From positions 725,501 through 789,500 of the forward strand of contig NZ_CP089538.1 in the NCBI RefSeq assembly GCF_021233055.1: DNA of 64,000 bases. Direction: 5' to 3'. Below the pieces are notes generated by a model. It searched no databases. It was given only the letters and a program-made list of their open reading frames with translations, and was not told where the DNA came from. The DNA comes from Spirosoma oryzicola (GTDB lineage: Bacteria > Bacteroidota > Bacteroidia > Cytophagales > Spirosomataceae). The translations under genes were made by a program, and so were the position numbers. Position 1 is the stretch's first letter, and every line of letters starts with the position of its first letter. Shown in pieces: positions 32,572 to 41,295 of the stretch.

Positions 32572-35154
32572 TCATTTCCATTCGTAGACGAGCGTGGTGA
32601 TCCCATAGGCTGGCAAGCTAATCGTTGTATCGGTAATGTTTATAGCCTGCCTGGTCGTTAGGTTGGTTAGCTGACCACTCCCCGTACGAAGAAGCGCCGG
32701 TTGAAGCTTCACGGTCGTATTGACGGGTTGGGCCACATCGTTGAGCAGGATGATAAACAGCTTTTTCTGATCGGTTGAAACGGCGGTGATTGCTTCAATG
32801 TTTGGGTTGGCAGGGGTTGCCAGACCATCCCGGATCAGCAGATTGGCCTGTTCGCCCAACACGGTTCCCGGTGCAAAGCCGTAGGTCTGGTGCGGACCGA
32901 CTTTAGGCGTTACAAATCCGCGCGGAAACGAAATCTGGCCTTTCGACCGGAGGTTTGCTTCGGCCAGCAGATAATCGTTGATCCAGCCGATTTGCCACCA
33001 GGCGTGGTGTGGATACGGACCCGCTCCCCGGTTCATGGCATTCCAGTAATAGGACGCAACGCTCGTCTTGGCATCTACGAAAGCGTCGCGACCGATCGCT
33101 CCGGCGCGGGCCATGTCGGCAAAAATCGGTTCGCCGGTCAGCTGGTATAGTCGGATAAATAAACCCGCGTGGCTGGCTAACTGAATCGGTCCGTGTCGAT
33201 TAGCCGACCCGAAAATGCCCCCGTGTTCAAAACTCAATCCCGATTGCGAAATTTCCCAATCTTCGCGCGCTGTACCGTTAACTGTCTTGGGTTTGTGACT
33301 GGCAACTGGGTGCGTGTAGATAGACGTCGTGTAGATCTTGGCAGCCAGAATAGCCGCTTCTTTGTACCGGGTGTCGTTCGTCAGGTCAAACAAATCGAGG
33401 AGGGCCTGCGCTGATTGACCCGTGGCAAAGTCGGGCGCGTACCGAGCGTCGCCACACACACCCAGAAAGCTCCCCGTTTTTACCGCGTTTTCGATAAACC
33501 AATCGGCCCCTTTACGGGCTGAGGCCAGGTATTTGGGATCTTTCAGAATGCGGTAAGCCACCAGTGATCCGTAAAATGTAGGCCGGAGGTCTTTGATATC
33601 GGTGAAGGCTTCGGCTTCCGATTGCCGGTCGTAGGCAACGGCCCAGCTACCATCGGGTTTCTGCCAGTCGAGCAGCCGGTCGGCTCCTATTCTCAACCGT
33701 TCTTTCAGTTCCTGGTTATCCGGTTCGAACAACAGCATATTGCCCACATCGAGCATGATGTAATAGGTCAGCGCAATCGGTTCGACCACGGCTCCCCATT
33801 CTTCCACGAATTTTTTAGACTTCGCCAGGTAATATTGACCGATGGCCGCCCCCTTGAAAAAACCGTCGGCTGTTTGCTGCTGCGTGAGCTTGAAATTCAG
33901 CGCGTAAGGCAATACATTCTTGGTCAGCAGCGAGTCTCGGGTTGCGGTTGCCAGTAGCCACATCGCGCCGTAATCGGAGTTTTTCATGGCGTCTTTGTTC
34001 GAACCCACCACCCCGCCCAGGTACGACTGTGCGCCAATCGACCGACCTTTGTACTCTTCAACATTCCAGAGCGACGTTTTGGGGTCCGTCAGATAATGGT
34101 GCATCTTCTGTACCCGATCCGTCAGCGACTGCTTGTTCTGCCGTAACGCCAGCGACTGCTTGAAGTCGTATAGGTCGTAGATGGCGTGGTTCAAGGCTTG
34201 AAACCAGTCGCCGTCGGTCAGGCTGTAGCGGAAGGTGTAGCTGATCACATCACCAGCTTTGAGCATGGATTTTGGTTCGCCCAGCACCGGGTAGTACAGC
34301 GTTGGTGTCAGTTGCGACTTCCGGTTTTTGTGCGACAGACCGATAAACCAATCTTCCTGCGTAATCTTGTCCGATGCCCACGGATCACGACCGAGCGAAG
34401 GGTCGGGAATAACCGATACCGTTACCCCCTGTTTACTGCTAACCAGTGGACACAGCGTACTCGCGCAACGCTCCCGATACACAACAGGCAGGGATGGTAC
34501 CCCGTGGCCGTATGCGTACGCCAGCGCGAAGTTGGGCTGAATCTGGTTGCCCTGAAAATAGCCTGGTACGGTTGCCCAGGCCAGGTCTTTTTCGGACACG
34601 CTCGCCAGCGTTGGACTGGCGAGCGAAAAATAACCCGGTTTCTTCGCCGTCAGCGTTTGCCTGACCAGAATGTCCGTAGGAAACTTCGGATCGAATGACC
34701 AGGTGGTTTCGACGGAAGCAATGGTTGTTTCGTGCCGGAACTGAAGCTGGCTCGCACTGGTCTGCTTTCCTGACTGAGCCGCAAAATGATACGCTTCCCC
34801 CGCCTTGTTCAGCGAAACCGGATTCGTCGTCTCGGCCCACTGCGACTGCTGGTAGTGGTACAGCGGACCCGGAAACAGAGTCCCTGTCACATCCGTGAAT
34901 GTTGTATCGGGCTTAGCGCTCGGTTTGTCGGCTGCATAGAGCAAGGTGTTTTCACCGGACGGATTCGCCATCGTTACCCAGCCATTGCCCTTGCGAACGG
35001 CTAGCTTATGGATTGCCCAGCCGGTTTTGGTTAAATGCCAGTCCAGATTAATGCGGTCGTTTTTCAACGATAGCGTCTTTCCCGACTGGCCCTGAACCAG
35101 TCCGATGGATACCAGTAAGCAAAACCATACATAACCTGGTTGTATGCGCATCAT
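32572..35154 (-). CDS. Large secreted protein with helical-toroid-like repeats, candidate glycosidase or lyase of unknown family
   Basis: Start at 35154 (or 35151) gives ~860 residues with a signal peptide ending near 'GLVQGQ'. Beta-rich N-terminal region (to ~370) with 'KNDRINLDW' and 'SYTFRYSLTDGDWF', then an alpha-helical region (~370-740) with repeated helices such as 'LLDWQKPDGSWAVAYDRQSE', 'ADWFIENAVKTGSF', 'AQALLDLFDLTND' and 'LASHAGLFIRLYQLTGE', as in (alpha/alpha)6 glycosidases and lyases, and a short C-terminal beta domain. Aromatic and acidic residues cluster at 'RGAGPYPHHAWWQIGW'. I cannot place it in a named CAZy family. It follows susD in the operon, the usual position for the defining enzyme of a PUL. 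Confidence 0.8.
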   Translation of the reverse strand: MMRIQPGYVWFCLLVSIGLVQGQSGKTLSLKNDRINLDWHLTKTGWAIHKLAVRKGNGWVTMANPSGENTLLYAADKPSAKPDTTFTDVTGTLFPGPLYHYQQSQWAETTNPVSLNKAGEAYHFAAQSGKQTSASQLQFRHETTIASVETTWSFDPKFPTDILVRQTLTAKKPGYFSLASPTLASVSEKDLAWATVPGYFQGNQIQPNFALAYAYGHGVPSLPVVYRERCASTLCPLVSSKQGVTVSVIPDPSLGRDPWASDKITQEDWFIGLSHKNRKSQLTPTLYYPVLGEPKSMLKAGDVISYTFRYSLTDGDWFQALNHAIYDLYDFKQSLALRQNKQSLTDRVQKMHHYLTDPKTSLWNVEEYKGRSIGAQSYLGGVVGSNKDAMKNSDYGAMWLLATATRDSLLTKNVLPYALNFKLTQQQTADGFFKGAAIGQYYLAKSKKFVEEWGAVVEPIALTYYIMLDVGNMLLFEPDNQELKERLRIGADRLLDWQKPDGSWAVAYDRQSEAEAFTDIKDLRPTFYGSLVAYRILKDPKYLASARKGADWFIENAVKTGSFLGVCGDARYAPDFATGQSAQALLDLFDLTNDTRYKEAAILAAKIYTTSIYTHPVASHKPKTVNGTAREDWEISQSGLSFEHGGIFGSANRHGPIQLASHAGLFIRLYQLTGEPIFADMARAGAIGRDAFVDAKTSVASYYWNAMNRGAGPYPHHAWWQIGWINDYLLAEANLRSKGQISFPRGFVTPKVGPHQTYGFAPGTVLGEQANLLIRDGLATPANPNIEAITAVSTDQKKLFIILLNDVAQPVNTTVKLQPALLRTGSGQLTNLTTRQAINITDTTISLPAYGITTLVYEWK

Positions 35155-35182
35155 AAGTGGAGCGTTTGGGTTTAAAAGCAAC

Positions 35183-36661
35183 TTACTTCCAATCCGCATT
35201 TTGGTCCAGCTTTCCATTGGCATTCAGCTCATCCAGCGGAATCGGGAAATACTTGTTTTTTGCCAGAACGGGTCTGTTTGGATAGACGCTGTTTACGGCT
35301 TTCGTCAGGGCGGTTGTAAACTTACCCGTCCGGGTCAGATCATACCAGCGGTCACCCTCGGCGAAGAATTCCCACGACCGTTCCTGTAGAATAGCATCAA
35401 TGAACGCATCTTTACTCAATCCGGTAGCCAGATCCGCTAAACCCGCCCGTTTCCGAACGGTGTTGATGAATCCATAGGCCGTAGCCGTTGGTCCATTCTG
35501 GCGGGCTTCGGCTTCTGCCGCGATCAGGTACATGTCGGGTACCCGAAGAATCGGGATGTTGGGCGTGTTGCCGACCGTCGAAGCGGGATCCTGGTATTTC
35601 TTGATCAAAACACCCTGTGTGGTGATTGGGGTGATGCTGCGTTGCGGAACGACTTTGTTGCTTTTGTCTACGTAGGTCGTATCCAGCAGTTGCCGCCGTT
35701 TGTCCTTTGGGTCGAACGAATCGAAAAACGACTGATAGGCAAACATGGAACCGTACGAAGTTTTCGAATAAGCCGGGGCGGCACTACCCGATGGACCACA
35801 CAAACTCGTCAGCTGGTGACCGCGCGACGGACTAAAGCCGCCTTCCGACTCAAAAGCCCACATGTTTTCGACGCGGGCTGCATCTTCGTTGTCGTAGCGG
35901 TACACATCAAGCACATTCGGGAGGAGCGAGTATTTGCCGGAGTTAATAACTTCCTGCGCTTTCTGCGACGCTTTTGCCCAATCCTCGTTGTAGAGTGCCG
36001 CTTTGGCGTACAGCGCGCTCACGGTTTCTTTCGAAGGCCGACCTTTTTCAATGCCAGGACCAGAGACCAGTCCGGCGGCACCGGCCAATTCCAGATCAGC
36101 ATAGATCTGTTTATAAACGTCTGCTTTCGCGCTTTTGCCAACAACGGCTTCGGCCTGCGTAACGCTGGCTTTCGTTTTGATGGGCACGTCACCAAAGTTT
36201 TTCGTCAGGGTCCAGTGGTAGAATGCCCGCATGAAATACGCTTCGCCGATGATCTGTTTTTTGCGGGTTTCGTCCATGCTGGCAGCGGGCACTTTCTCGA
36301 TGATCCAGTTCGCCTTTTCAATGCCGTCGTAGCAGGAAGACCAGATTTGCTGGGGTGATTCACTGACGCGACCGGCGGTTTTCTGCGTGGTATAGTTCGG
36401 GTCGTACGCAAACAGCGTAAGCGTGTTCCGACCGACCACCGCTCGGGGATACGACTGATCGGCGCTAAAATCCGACACGACCGTCAAAGCAGGACCAACG
36501 CACATGTCGGCCAGCGGGTCGTAAACCGCAATCAGCCCTTTTTCGGCGTCGGCCGCTGTTTTGTAAAACGCTTCGGTGTAAATCGACGAATAAATCGTCT
36601 CGTCAAGCTGGCAGGAAGCCAGACTCAAGGCAAGCAGTATAGGAAGAACTATCTTTTTCAT
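35183..36661 (-). CDS. SusD/RagB-family outer-membrane glycan-binding lipoprotein
   Basis: A 492-residue protein with a lipoprotein signal 'MKKIVLPILLALSLASC' (Cys at 17). SusD features: 'AFYKTAADAEKGLIAVYDPL' (~31), 'ANWIIEKVP' and 'KKQIIGEAYFMRAFYHWTLT' (~135-155), TPR-like 'SKETVSALYAKAALYNEDW', 'PDMYLIAAEAEARQNG' (~380) and 'ERSWEFFAEGDRWYDLTRTG' (~430), ending 'KYFPIPLDELNANGKLDQN'. It is the lid of the SusC transporter encoded directly upstream. The 121-bp gap between susC and susD contains a long hairpin that may set the SusC:SusD ratio. Confidence 0.96.
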   Translation of the reverse strand: MKKIVLPILLALSLASCQLDETIYSSIYTEAFYKTAADAEKGLIAVYDPLADMCVGPALTVVSDFSADQSYPRAVVGRNTLTLFAYDPNYTTQKTAGRVSESPQQIWSSCYDGIEKANWIIEKVPAASMDETRKKQIIGEAYFMRAFYHWTLTKNFGDVPIKTKASVTQAEAVVGKSAKADVYKQIYADLELAGAAGLVSGPGIEKGRPSKETVSALYAKAALYNEDWAKASQKAQEVINSGKYSLLPNVLDVYRYDNEDAARVENMWAFESEGGFSPSRGHQLTSLCGPSGSAAPAYSKTSYGSMFAYQSFFDSFDPKDKRRQLLDTTYVDKSNKVVPQRSITPITTQGVLIKKYQDPASTVGNTPNIPILRVPDMYLIAAEAEARQNGPTATAYGFINTVRKRAGLADLATGLSKDAFIDAILQERSWEFFAEGDRWYDLTRTGKFTTALTKAVNSVYPNRPVLAKNKYFPIPLDELNANGKLDQNADWK

Positions 36662-36703
36662 GGATTTAGAAATTAGCTGAACCGCTCCGGTAGATTGTTA
36701 GGG

Positions 36704-36766
36704 TTAATCGGACTGCCTTTGAATTTCTTTTTAGGGAAACAGATGAATCAAAGTCAGTCCGATTAA
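36704..36766 (-). promoter_or_regulatory. Intercistronic hairpin between susC and susD
   Basis: Arms 36704-36722 and 36748-36766 pair over 19 positions with one mismatch around a 25-nt loop. It lies 17 bases after the susC stop and 43 bases before the susD start on the minus strand, with no T-run. Such a structure would protect the susC 3' end or reduce read-through into susD. Confidence 0.65.
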
Positions 36767-36782
36767 TCGTATAAATCCCGGT

Positions 36783-39700
36783 TTAGAAAGTAACTTGTAG
36801 ACCACCTAAAACCGAACGAGCGGGTGGGTAAACCAGATTGTCGACGCCGAGAACGGTATTTGACCCGGCATAACTGTTGACCTCCGGATCGAAGCCTGAG
36901 TACTTGGTGATCGTGAATAAATTGTTGACGCTGGCGTAGAACCGGATGCGCTGAATTCCTTTGATCTGCGGCAAGGTATAGCCCAGGGTGATGTTCTTGC
37001 ACCGGAGGTACGAACCATCTTCAACGAATCGGTCGCTAACTGGTAGGCGGCTACCCTGAGCGGCACTGGCGTACTCCTGATTTGGGTTCGTAGCCGACCA
37101 GCGATTCGCTACGCCTTTTAGCAGATTGCGCTGACCCAGCGGGGTTTCGAACGCAAACCGGGCTTGGTTGTAAATGTCGTTGCCCTGCGAGCCGGACAGA
37201 AAGGCGCTGAAATCAAAGCTTTTGTAAGCAAGGTTCGTCGAGAAGCCGAAAATAAGCTTGGGATTTGGATTGCCCGTAATCACCTGATCGGCAGCTGTAA
37301 TCTGACCATCGCCGTTGATGTCTTTCAACTTATGACCGCCTAACCGACCGTCGTAGCCCGGCAGAATGGTTTCACCCGATTGATTGATCCCATCAAACAC
37401 GTAGGTTTTGAACAGACCCAGCGGTTGACCAACGCTCAGGATGCTGTACGTTGTTACGAACCGCTCCTGCGTGGTGCCGCCGTCCAGGTCGAGTACCTTG
37501 TTGCGGTTGATCGTCGCATTGGCCGATACGTCCCATTTCAAGGCTCCCTGCAAAATGCGGGCGTTGGCGGCCAGTTCGATGCCTTTGTTTTGAAGAGAAG
37601 CAAAGTTGCCGGTGATGGTAGCGTAACCCGAAGAGAGGGGGAGCGCCCTTACGTACAGCAGATCGCGGGTCGTTTTTTGGTATACATCGACAATGAAGCT
37701 CAGGCGGTTATTCAGCAAGCCAATGTCCAGACCAATGTCGGTTTGCGCCGATTTCTCCCAGCGTAGATCGGGGTTGGCAATGCCCGACGGGTTGATGCCG
37801 GTCAGGTAGGTATGATTGAACTGGTAGTCGCTGCCTGACGACGAAACCGTGGCTAACGACTGGTATGGGCTTATACCGCCCGCGTTGCCCGTGATTCCCC
37901 AGCTACCGCGTAATTTCAGATCAGACAGCCAGTTAACGTTTTTCAGAAACGACTCGTCAATAATCCGCCACGCACCCGCTATCGCCGGAAAAAAGCCGTA
38001 TTTGTGATTTGCTCCGAATTTGCTTGACCCATCGATACGGGCCGTCAGGTCCAGAAAGTACCGGTCGCGGTAGCCGTAGTTGATGCGTCCCAGATACGAA
38101 TCCAATCCTTCTTTAGACCGGTAGCTGCTAACCGTTCGTGCCAGTGCCAATTGAAGGGCTTCGTCGCCGGTGGCATCGTTGGGAAAACCCGTCGCGTTGA
38201 TCGTGTTGGTATTGAACAGATTGCTTTGTGTCGCGAATACGCCCGTGAACTTAAGCGAATGCCGTTCGGCCAGGGTTGTGTTGTAGGTAAGAATGCTTTC
38301 GTGCAGCAATACCGTGCTGTTGCTGTTGGTCTTGGAACCTGAGCCCGAATTATCGTTTAGATCCGTCCGGCTGACAATGGAGCGGGGCGAGTACGTATCG
38401 CGCAGGCTATTTTGCAGGTCGATGTTAAAGCTGGCGCGGTAGTTTAAGCCTTTCAACAGCGTGGCATCGGCAAAAAAGTTGGCGAGTGTGCGCCGGATGT
38501 TGGTTTGGTTCATCACTGCCGCCAGTCCCAACGGGTTGGTTACTTCCCGATACTGGCCGTTAGCCTGTTCACCGAACGGAAAAACGCTGCCGTCCGGACG
38601 GTAAGGCTGTAGCGTAGGGGGCGCACCGAGTGCCGCACCCAAAATACTACTCGACACCACATCGGCATCACCCAAACTTGTTGACCCGTAAGGCACGCCA
38701 TTGTTGATGGCGTAGGTACCCAAAATACTGGTTCCGATCTTTAGCCGGTCGTTGATTTTATGATCGACATTGATCCGGTAGGAATACCGTTTGAAGTTGG
38801 ACGCGATGATAATACCATCCTGATTAAAGTAATTGCCCGACAGGGACAGCTGCGTTTTTTCGGAACCACCCGTGATGCTCAGCTGATGGCTTTGAATCGG
38901 AGCCTGCCGGAAGATGAGATTTTGCCAGTTGACGCCTTCGCCTAAGCTGGCAGGGTTCTGGTAAAAGTTATTTCTGAACACCTCATTTTCAAGCTGACCA
39001 AATTCGGCTGCGCTTAATACGGGCAGCGTTTTAGCCGCTTTTTGTACGCCGTAATACCCGTCATACGTAATCCGCGTAGCGCCCGCTCGTCCACGTTTGG
39101 TCGTGATCAGCACAACACCGTTAGCCGCCCGTGACCCGTAGATCGCCGTTGCCGACGCATCTTTCAGGACCTCGATCGACTCAACGTCATTGGGGTTGAT
39201 GGTCGAAAGCGGGCTTAGTGTGGTGACGTTGTCGCTGGGATTGCTGTTCGAGATCTGAATGCCATCGACGATGTAAAGCGGTTCTGAATTCCCGTTGATC
39301 GAGTTGGTACCCCGAATCCGCACGCTGACATTGCCGCCGGGCGCCGCCGAATTTTGCGTAACCTGTACGCCCGACACCCGGGCCTGAAGACCCTGAGCGA
39401 CGTTGGCTACCGGGGTCTGGACCAAATCTGTCGACTTCACCGAAGCAATGGAACCTGTGGTTTCAATTTTGCGCTGTGTACCGTAGCCGACCACAACCAC
39501 TTCGTTGAGTGAACGATCGTCCGTTTGCAGTGTGAGGTCGATTGTTGTCCGATTCCCCACCGTAACGTCCTGCGAAACATACCCGATGAACGAAAAGGTA
39601 AGCACTGCCGGCTGACCGTTGGTAGCCTGTACGCTGGGGAGTGAGTAGCGACCGTCGGCATCGCTTGTTGTGCCACGCTGTGTATTTTTCAGAATGATGC

Positions 39701-39833
39701 TGACACCGGGCAAGGCATTTCCATCGGGACCCGTTACGCGTCCACTGACGGTAGACCCCTGAGCGTGGGCTTTCCAGGCTGCTACCAGAATCGTTAACCC
39801 CAAAACCAGAAAGAAGCGTATTCGTATTTTCAT
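36783..39833 (-). CDS. SusC/RagA-family TonB-dependent outer-membrane transporter
   Basis: A 1016-residue protein with a signal peptide (MKIRIRFFLVLGLTILVAAW, cleavage near A-H-A-Q). A CarboxypepD-regulatory-like domain follows ('GRVTGPDGNALPGVSIILKN', ~30-50), then the SusC signature 'LNEVVVVGYGTQRK' (~113), the plug with 'VSVRIRGTNSINGNSEPLYIVDG' in parts and 'DASATAIYGSRAANGVVLITTK' in parts, and a 22-strand-type barrel ending in F. It imports oligosaccharides bound by SusD across the outer membrane. It is the first gene of a six-gene minus-strand operon and is divergent from a LacI gene, with a 48-bp dyad between them. Unlike some large paralogues it lacks an extra STN domain, so sigma/anti-sigma control is not expected. 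Confidence 0.97.
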   Translation of the reverse strand: MKIRIRFFLVLGLTILVAAWKAHAQGSTVSGRVTGPDGNALPGVSIILKNTQRGTTSDADGRYSLPSVQATNGQPAVLTFSFIGYVSQDVTVGNRTTIDLTLQTDDRSLNEVVVVGYGTQRKIETTGSIASVKSTDLVQTPVANVAQGLQARVSGVQVTQNSAAPGGNVSVRIRGTNSINGNSEPLYIVDGIQISNSNPSDNVTTLSPLSTINPNDVESIEVLKDASATAIYGSRAANGVVLITTKRGRAGATRITYDGYYGVQKAAKTLPVLSAAEFGQLENEVFRNNFYQNPASLGEGVNWQNLIFRQAPIQSHQLSITGGSEKTQLSLSGNYFNQDGIIIASNFKRYSYRINVDHKINDRLKIGTSILGTYAINNGVPYGSTSLGDADVVSSSILGAALGAPPTLQPYRPDGSVFPFGEQANGQYREVTNPLGLAAVMNQTNIRRTLANFFADATLLKGLNYRASFNIDLQNSLRDTYSPRSIVSRTDLNDNSGSGSKTNSNSTVLLHESILTYNTTLAERHSLKFTGVFATQSNLFNTNTINATGFPNDATGDEALQLALARTVSSYRSKEGLDSYLGRINYGYRDRYFLDLTARIDGSSKFGANHKYGFFPAIAGAWRIIDESFLKNVNWLSDLKLRGSWGITGNAGGISPYQSLATVSSSGSDYQFNHTYLTGINPSGIANPDLRWEKSAQTDIGLDIGLLNNRLSFIVDVYQKTTRDLLYVRALPLSSGYATITGNFASLQNKGIELAANARILQGALKWDVSANATINRNKVLDLDGGTTQERFVTTYSILSVGQPLGLFKTYVFDGINQSGETILPGYDGRLGGHKLKDINGDGQITAADQVITGNPNPKLIFGFSTNLAYKSFDFSAFLSGSQGNDIYNQARFAFETPLGQRNLLKGVANRWSATNPNQEYASAAQGSRLPVSDRFVEDGSYLRCKNITLGYTLPQIKGIQRIRFYASVNNLFTITKYSGFDPEVNSYAGSNTVLGVDNLVYPPARSVLGGLQVTF

Positions 39834-40000
39834 GAGGATGGTTATAGGAATAGTTTAATTTTTGGACGAACAAAGACGGATGAGAATAAAGCGGGTGTAC
39901 ATAAGACAAATAGGTACAGAACGCTTAAAACGGGCTGATTTTGCGTCTTCTGTTCGAATTTCATCACAGAAATGGCTTTTGTCAAGGAAAATTTGGGCTA

Positions 40001-40048
40001 TTTTTTTGGGAACATTCCCAAAGATTAATGGGAATGTTCCCAAAAAAA
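40001..40048. promoter_or_regulatory. 48-bp dyad, candidate operator between susC and lacI
   Basis: The 19-bp arms 40001-40019 and 40030-40048 are perfect inverted copies around a 10-bp spacer. Each arm itself contains a half-symmetric site, GGGAACATTCCC and GGGAATGTTCCC (GGGAA-N2-TTCCC). It lies 168 bp upstream of susC and 62 bp upstream of lacI, a good position for a LacI-type repressor to control both. Confidence 0.75.
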
Positions 40049-40109
40049 TAGGTACTTGATTAGAGTATTTAAGCCTTTAATCTGCCTCTTATAGTTAAAG
40101 TACAATTTC

Positions 40110-41135
40110 ATGCAACAGCATCTGACGACAATCATTGATATTGCCCGGCAACTAGGGATATCAAAATCGACGGTATCGCGGGCCTTGACTGGTCATCCGA
40201 ACGTAAACACGAAAACTCGTCAGCGCGTACTGGAACTAGCTGAGCAACTCGACTATCAGCGGAATCAGTTGGCTATTTCATTGCTTACGAATCAGACCCG
40301 GACAATCGGGATTATGGTCCCCGAATTCATTAGTTTCTTTTTTCCGAAAGTGATTATCGGGGCTCAGGAGGTATTGGCCGAAGCAGGCTACAACGTAGTC
40401 ATTTGCCACTCCAATGAATCGTACGAAACCGAAGTCGCCAACGCTAAAGCGTTGCTGGCGAGCCGGGTGGACGGGCTGATTGTATCGCACACAAAAGAAA
40501 CCCGCAACTTCGATCACTTTCGGGTGTTTCAGCGAAGGGGCATCCCGGTGGTGTTTTTTAACCGGGTCTGCGAAGACATGAACGTATCGAAGGTGACTGT
40601 CAACGATTATGACGGCGCGTTTCAGGCGGTTGAGCACCTGATTCAGACGGGCAAACGCCGAATTGCCCACCTTGCCGGACCAGACAGCTTACCCAACAGC
40701 CGCAACCGGCTCAATGGGTACCGGGATGCGTTGCGGAAGTACGGTATCGACGAGGAGCCAGAGCTAATCATTTCGTATGATCTGACGCTGGAGAAAGCGA
40801 ACATCTACGTTAATCACCTCCTAAACTTACCGCAGCCACCCGACGCCCTATTTACCATCAATGACCCCACGGCCATCGAAGCGCTTCAAGTCATCAAAAA
40901 TCGCGGCCTGCGTATTCCCGACGACATTGCGATTGTCGGTTTCAGCAATGACCCGATTTCGGCGCTGGTTGAGCCGGGATTGACCACGGTTGCCCAGCCC
41001 ATTAGTGAAATCGGGCAGCAGTCCGCTCATTTACTGATGGAGCAATTGGCTGATAAGGAACAGATGAAGCCTGCGCGAACGGTTGTGCTGGAAACGCAGC
41101 TGATCGTTCGAGGATCGACCGTACAGGGAAAGTAA
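40110..41135 (+). CDS. LacI-family transcriptional regulator of the susC operon
   Basis: A 341-residue protein: helix-turn-helix at residues 7-27 ('TIIDIARQLGISKSTVSRAL'), hinge at ~52-62 ('NQLAISLLTNQT'), then the sugar-binding-protein-like domain from 'RTIGIMVPEFISFFFPKVI' to 'AIVGFSNDPISALVEPGLTTVAQP'. It resembles the other LacI protein in this window in order and length but is not a close copy. Divergent from the susC operon with a large dyad between, so it is inferred to control the six-gene PUL and itself. Ends in a strong terminator. Confidence 0.93.
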   Translation: MQQHLTTIIDIARQLGISKSTVSRALTGHPNVNTKTRQRVLELAEQLDYQRNQLAISLLTNQTRTIGIMVPEFISFFFPKVIIGAQEVLAEAGYNVVICHSNESYETEVANAKALLASRVDGLIVSHTKETRNFDHFRVFQRRGIPVVFFNRVCEDMNVSKVTVNDYDGAFQAVEHLIQTGKRRIAHLAGPDSLPNSRNRLNGYRDALRKYGIDEEPELIISYDLTLEKANIYVNHLLNLPQPPDALFTINDPTAIEALQVIKNRGLRIPDDIAIVGFSNDPISALVEPGLTTVAQPISEIGQQSAHLLMEQLADKEQMKPARTVVLETQLIVRGSTVQGK

Positions 41136-41137
41136 AG

Positions 41138-41180
41138 CACTAAAAAAAGCAACGTGCTAACCACGTTGCTTTTTTTAGTG
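41138..41180 (+). terminator. Intrinsic terminator of the lacI gene
   Basis: A perfect 19-bp stem (41138-41156 with 41162-41180), 5-nt loop, containing A7 in the left arm and T7 in the right arm. It starts three bases after the stop codon. Confidence 0.85.
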
Positions 41181-41236
41181 AATAATGGGTTCTATTTGTT
41201 ATTAGTCAATCAATTATCGATCAGCCTGGTGCCACT

Positions 41237-41274
41237 TTTTTTGTCATCCCGACGACAGGAGGGATGACAAAAAA
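41237..41274. terminator. Hairpin at the end of the APC permease gene
   Basis: A 14-bp stem (41237-41250 with 41261-41274, TTTTTTGTCATCCC and its complement) with a 10-nt loop, 21 bases beyond the permease stop on the minus strand. The T-run is in the stem rather than behind it on both strands, so it may be a 3'-end structure more than a classical terminator. Confidence 0.5.
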
Positions 41275-41295
41275 CTACCTATTATTTATGTTATG

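Noticed and set aside
11688..41135. A single regulon for both LacI proteins
   Set aside because: The two candidate operators are unrelated (TGCAATCGGTTGCA versus GGGAA-N2-TTCCC), so each LacI protein is assigned to its own locus.
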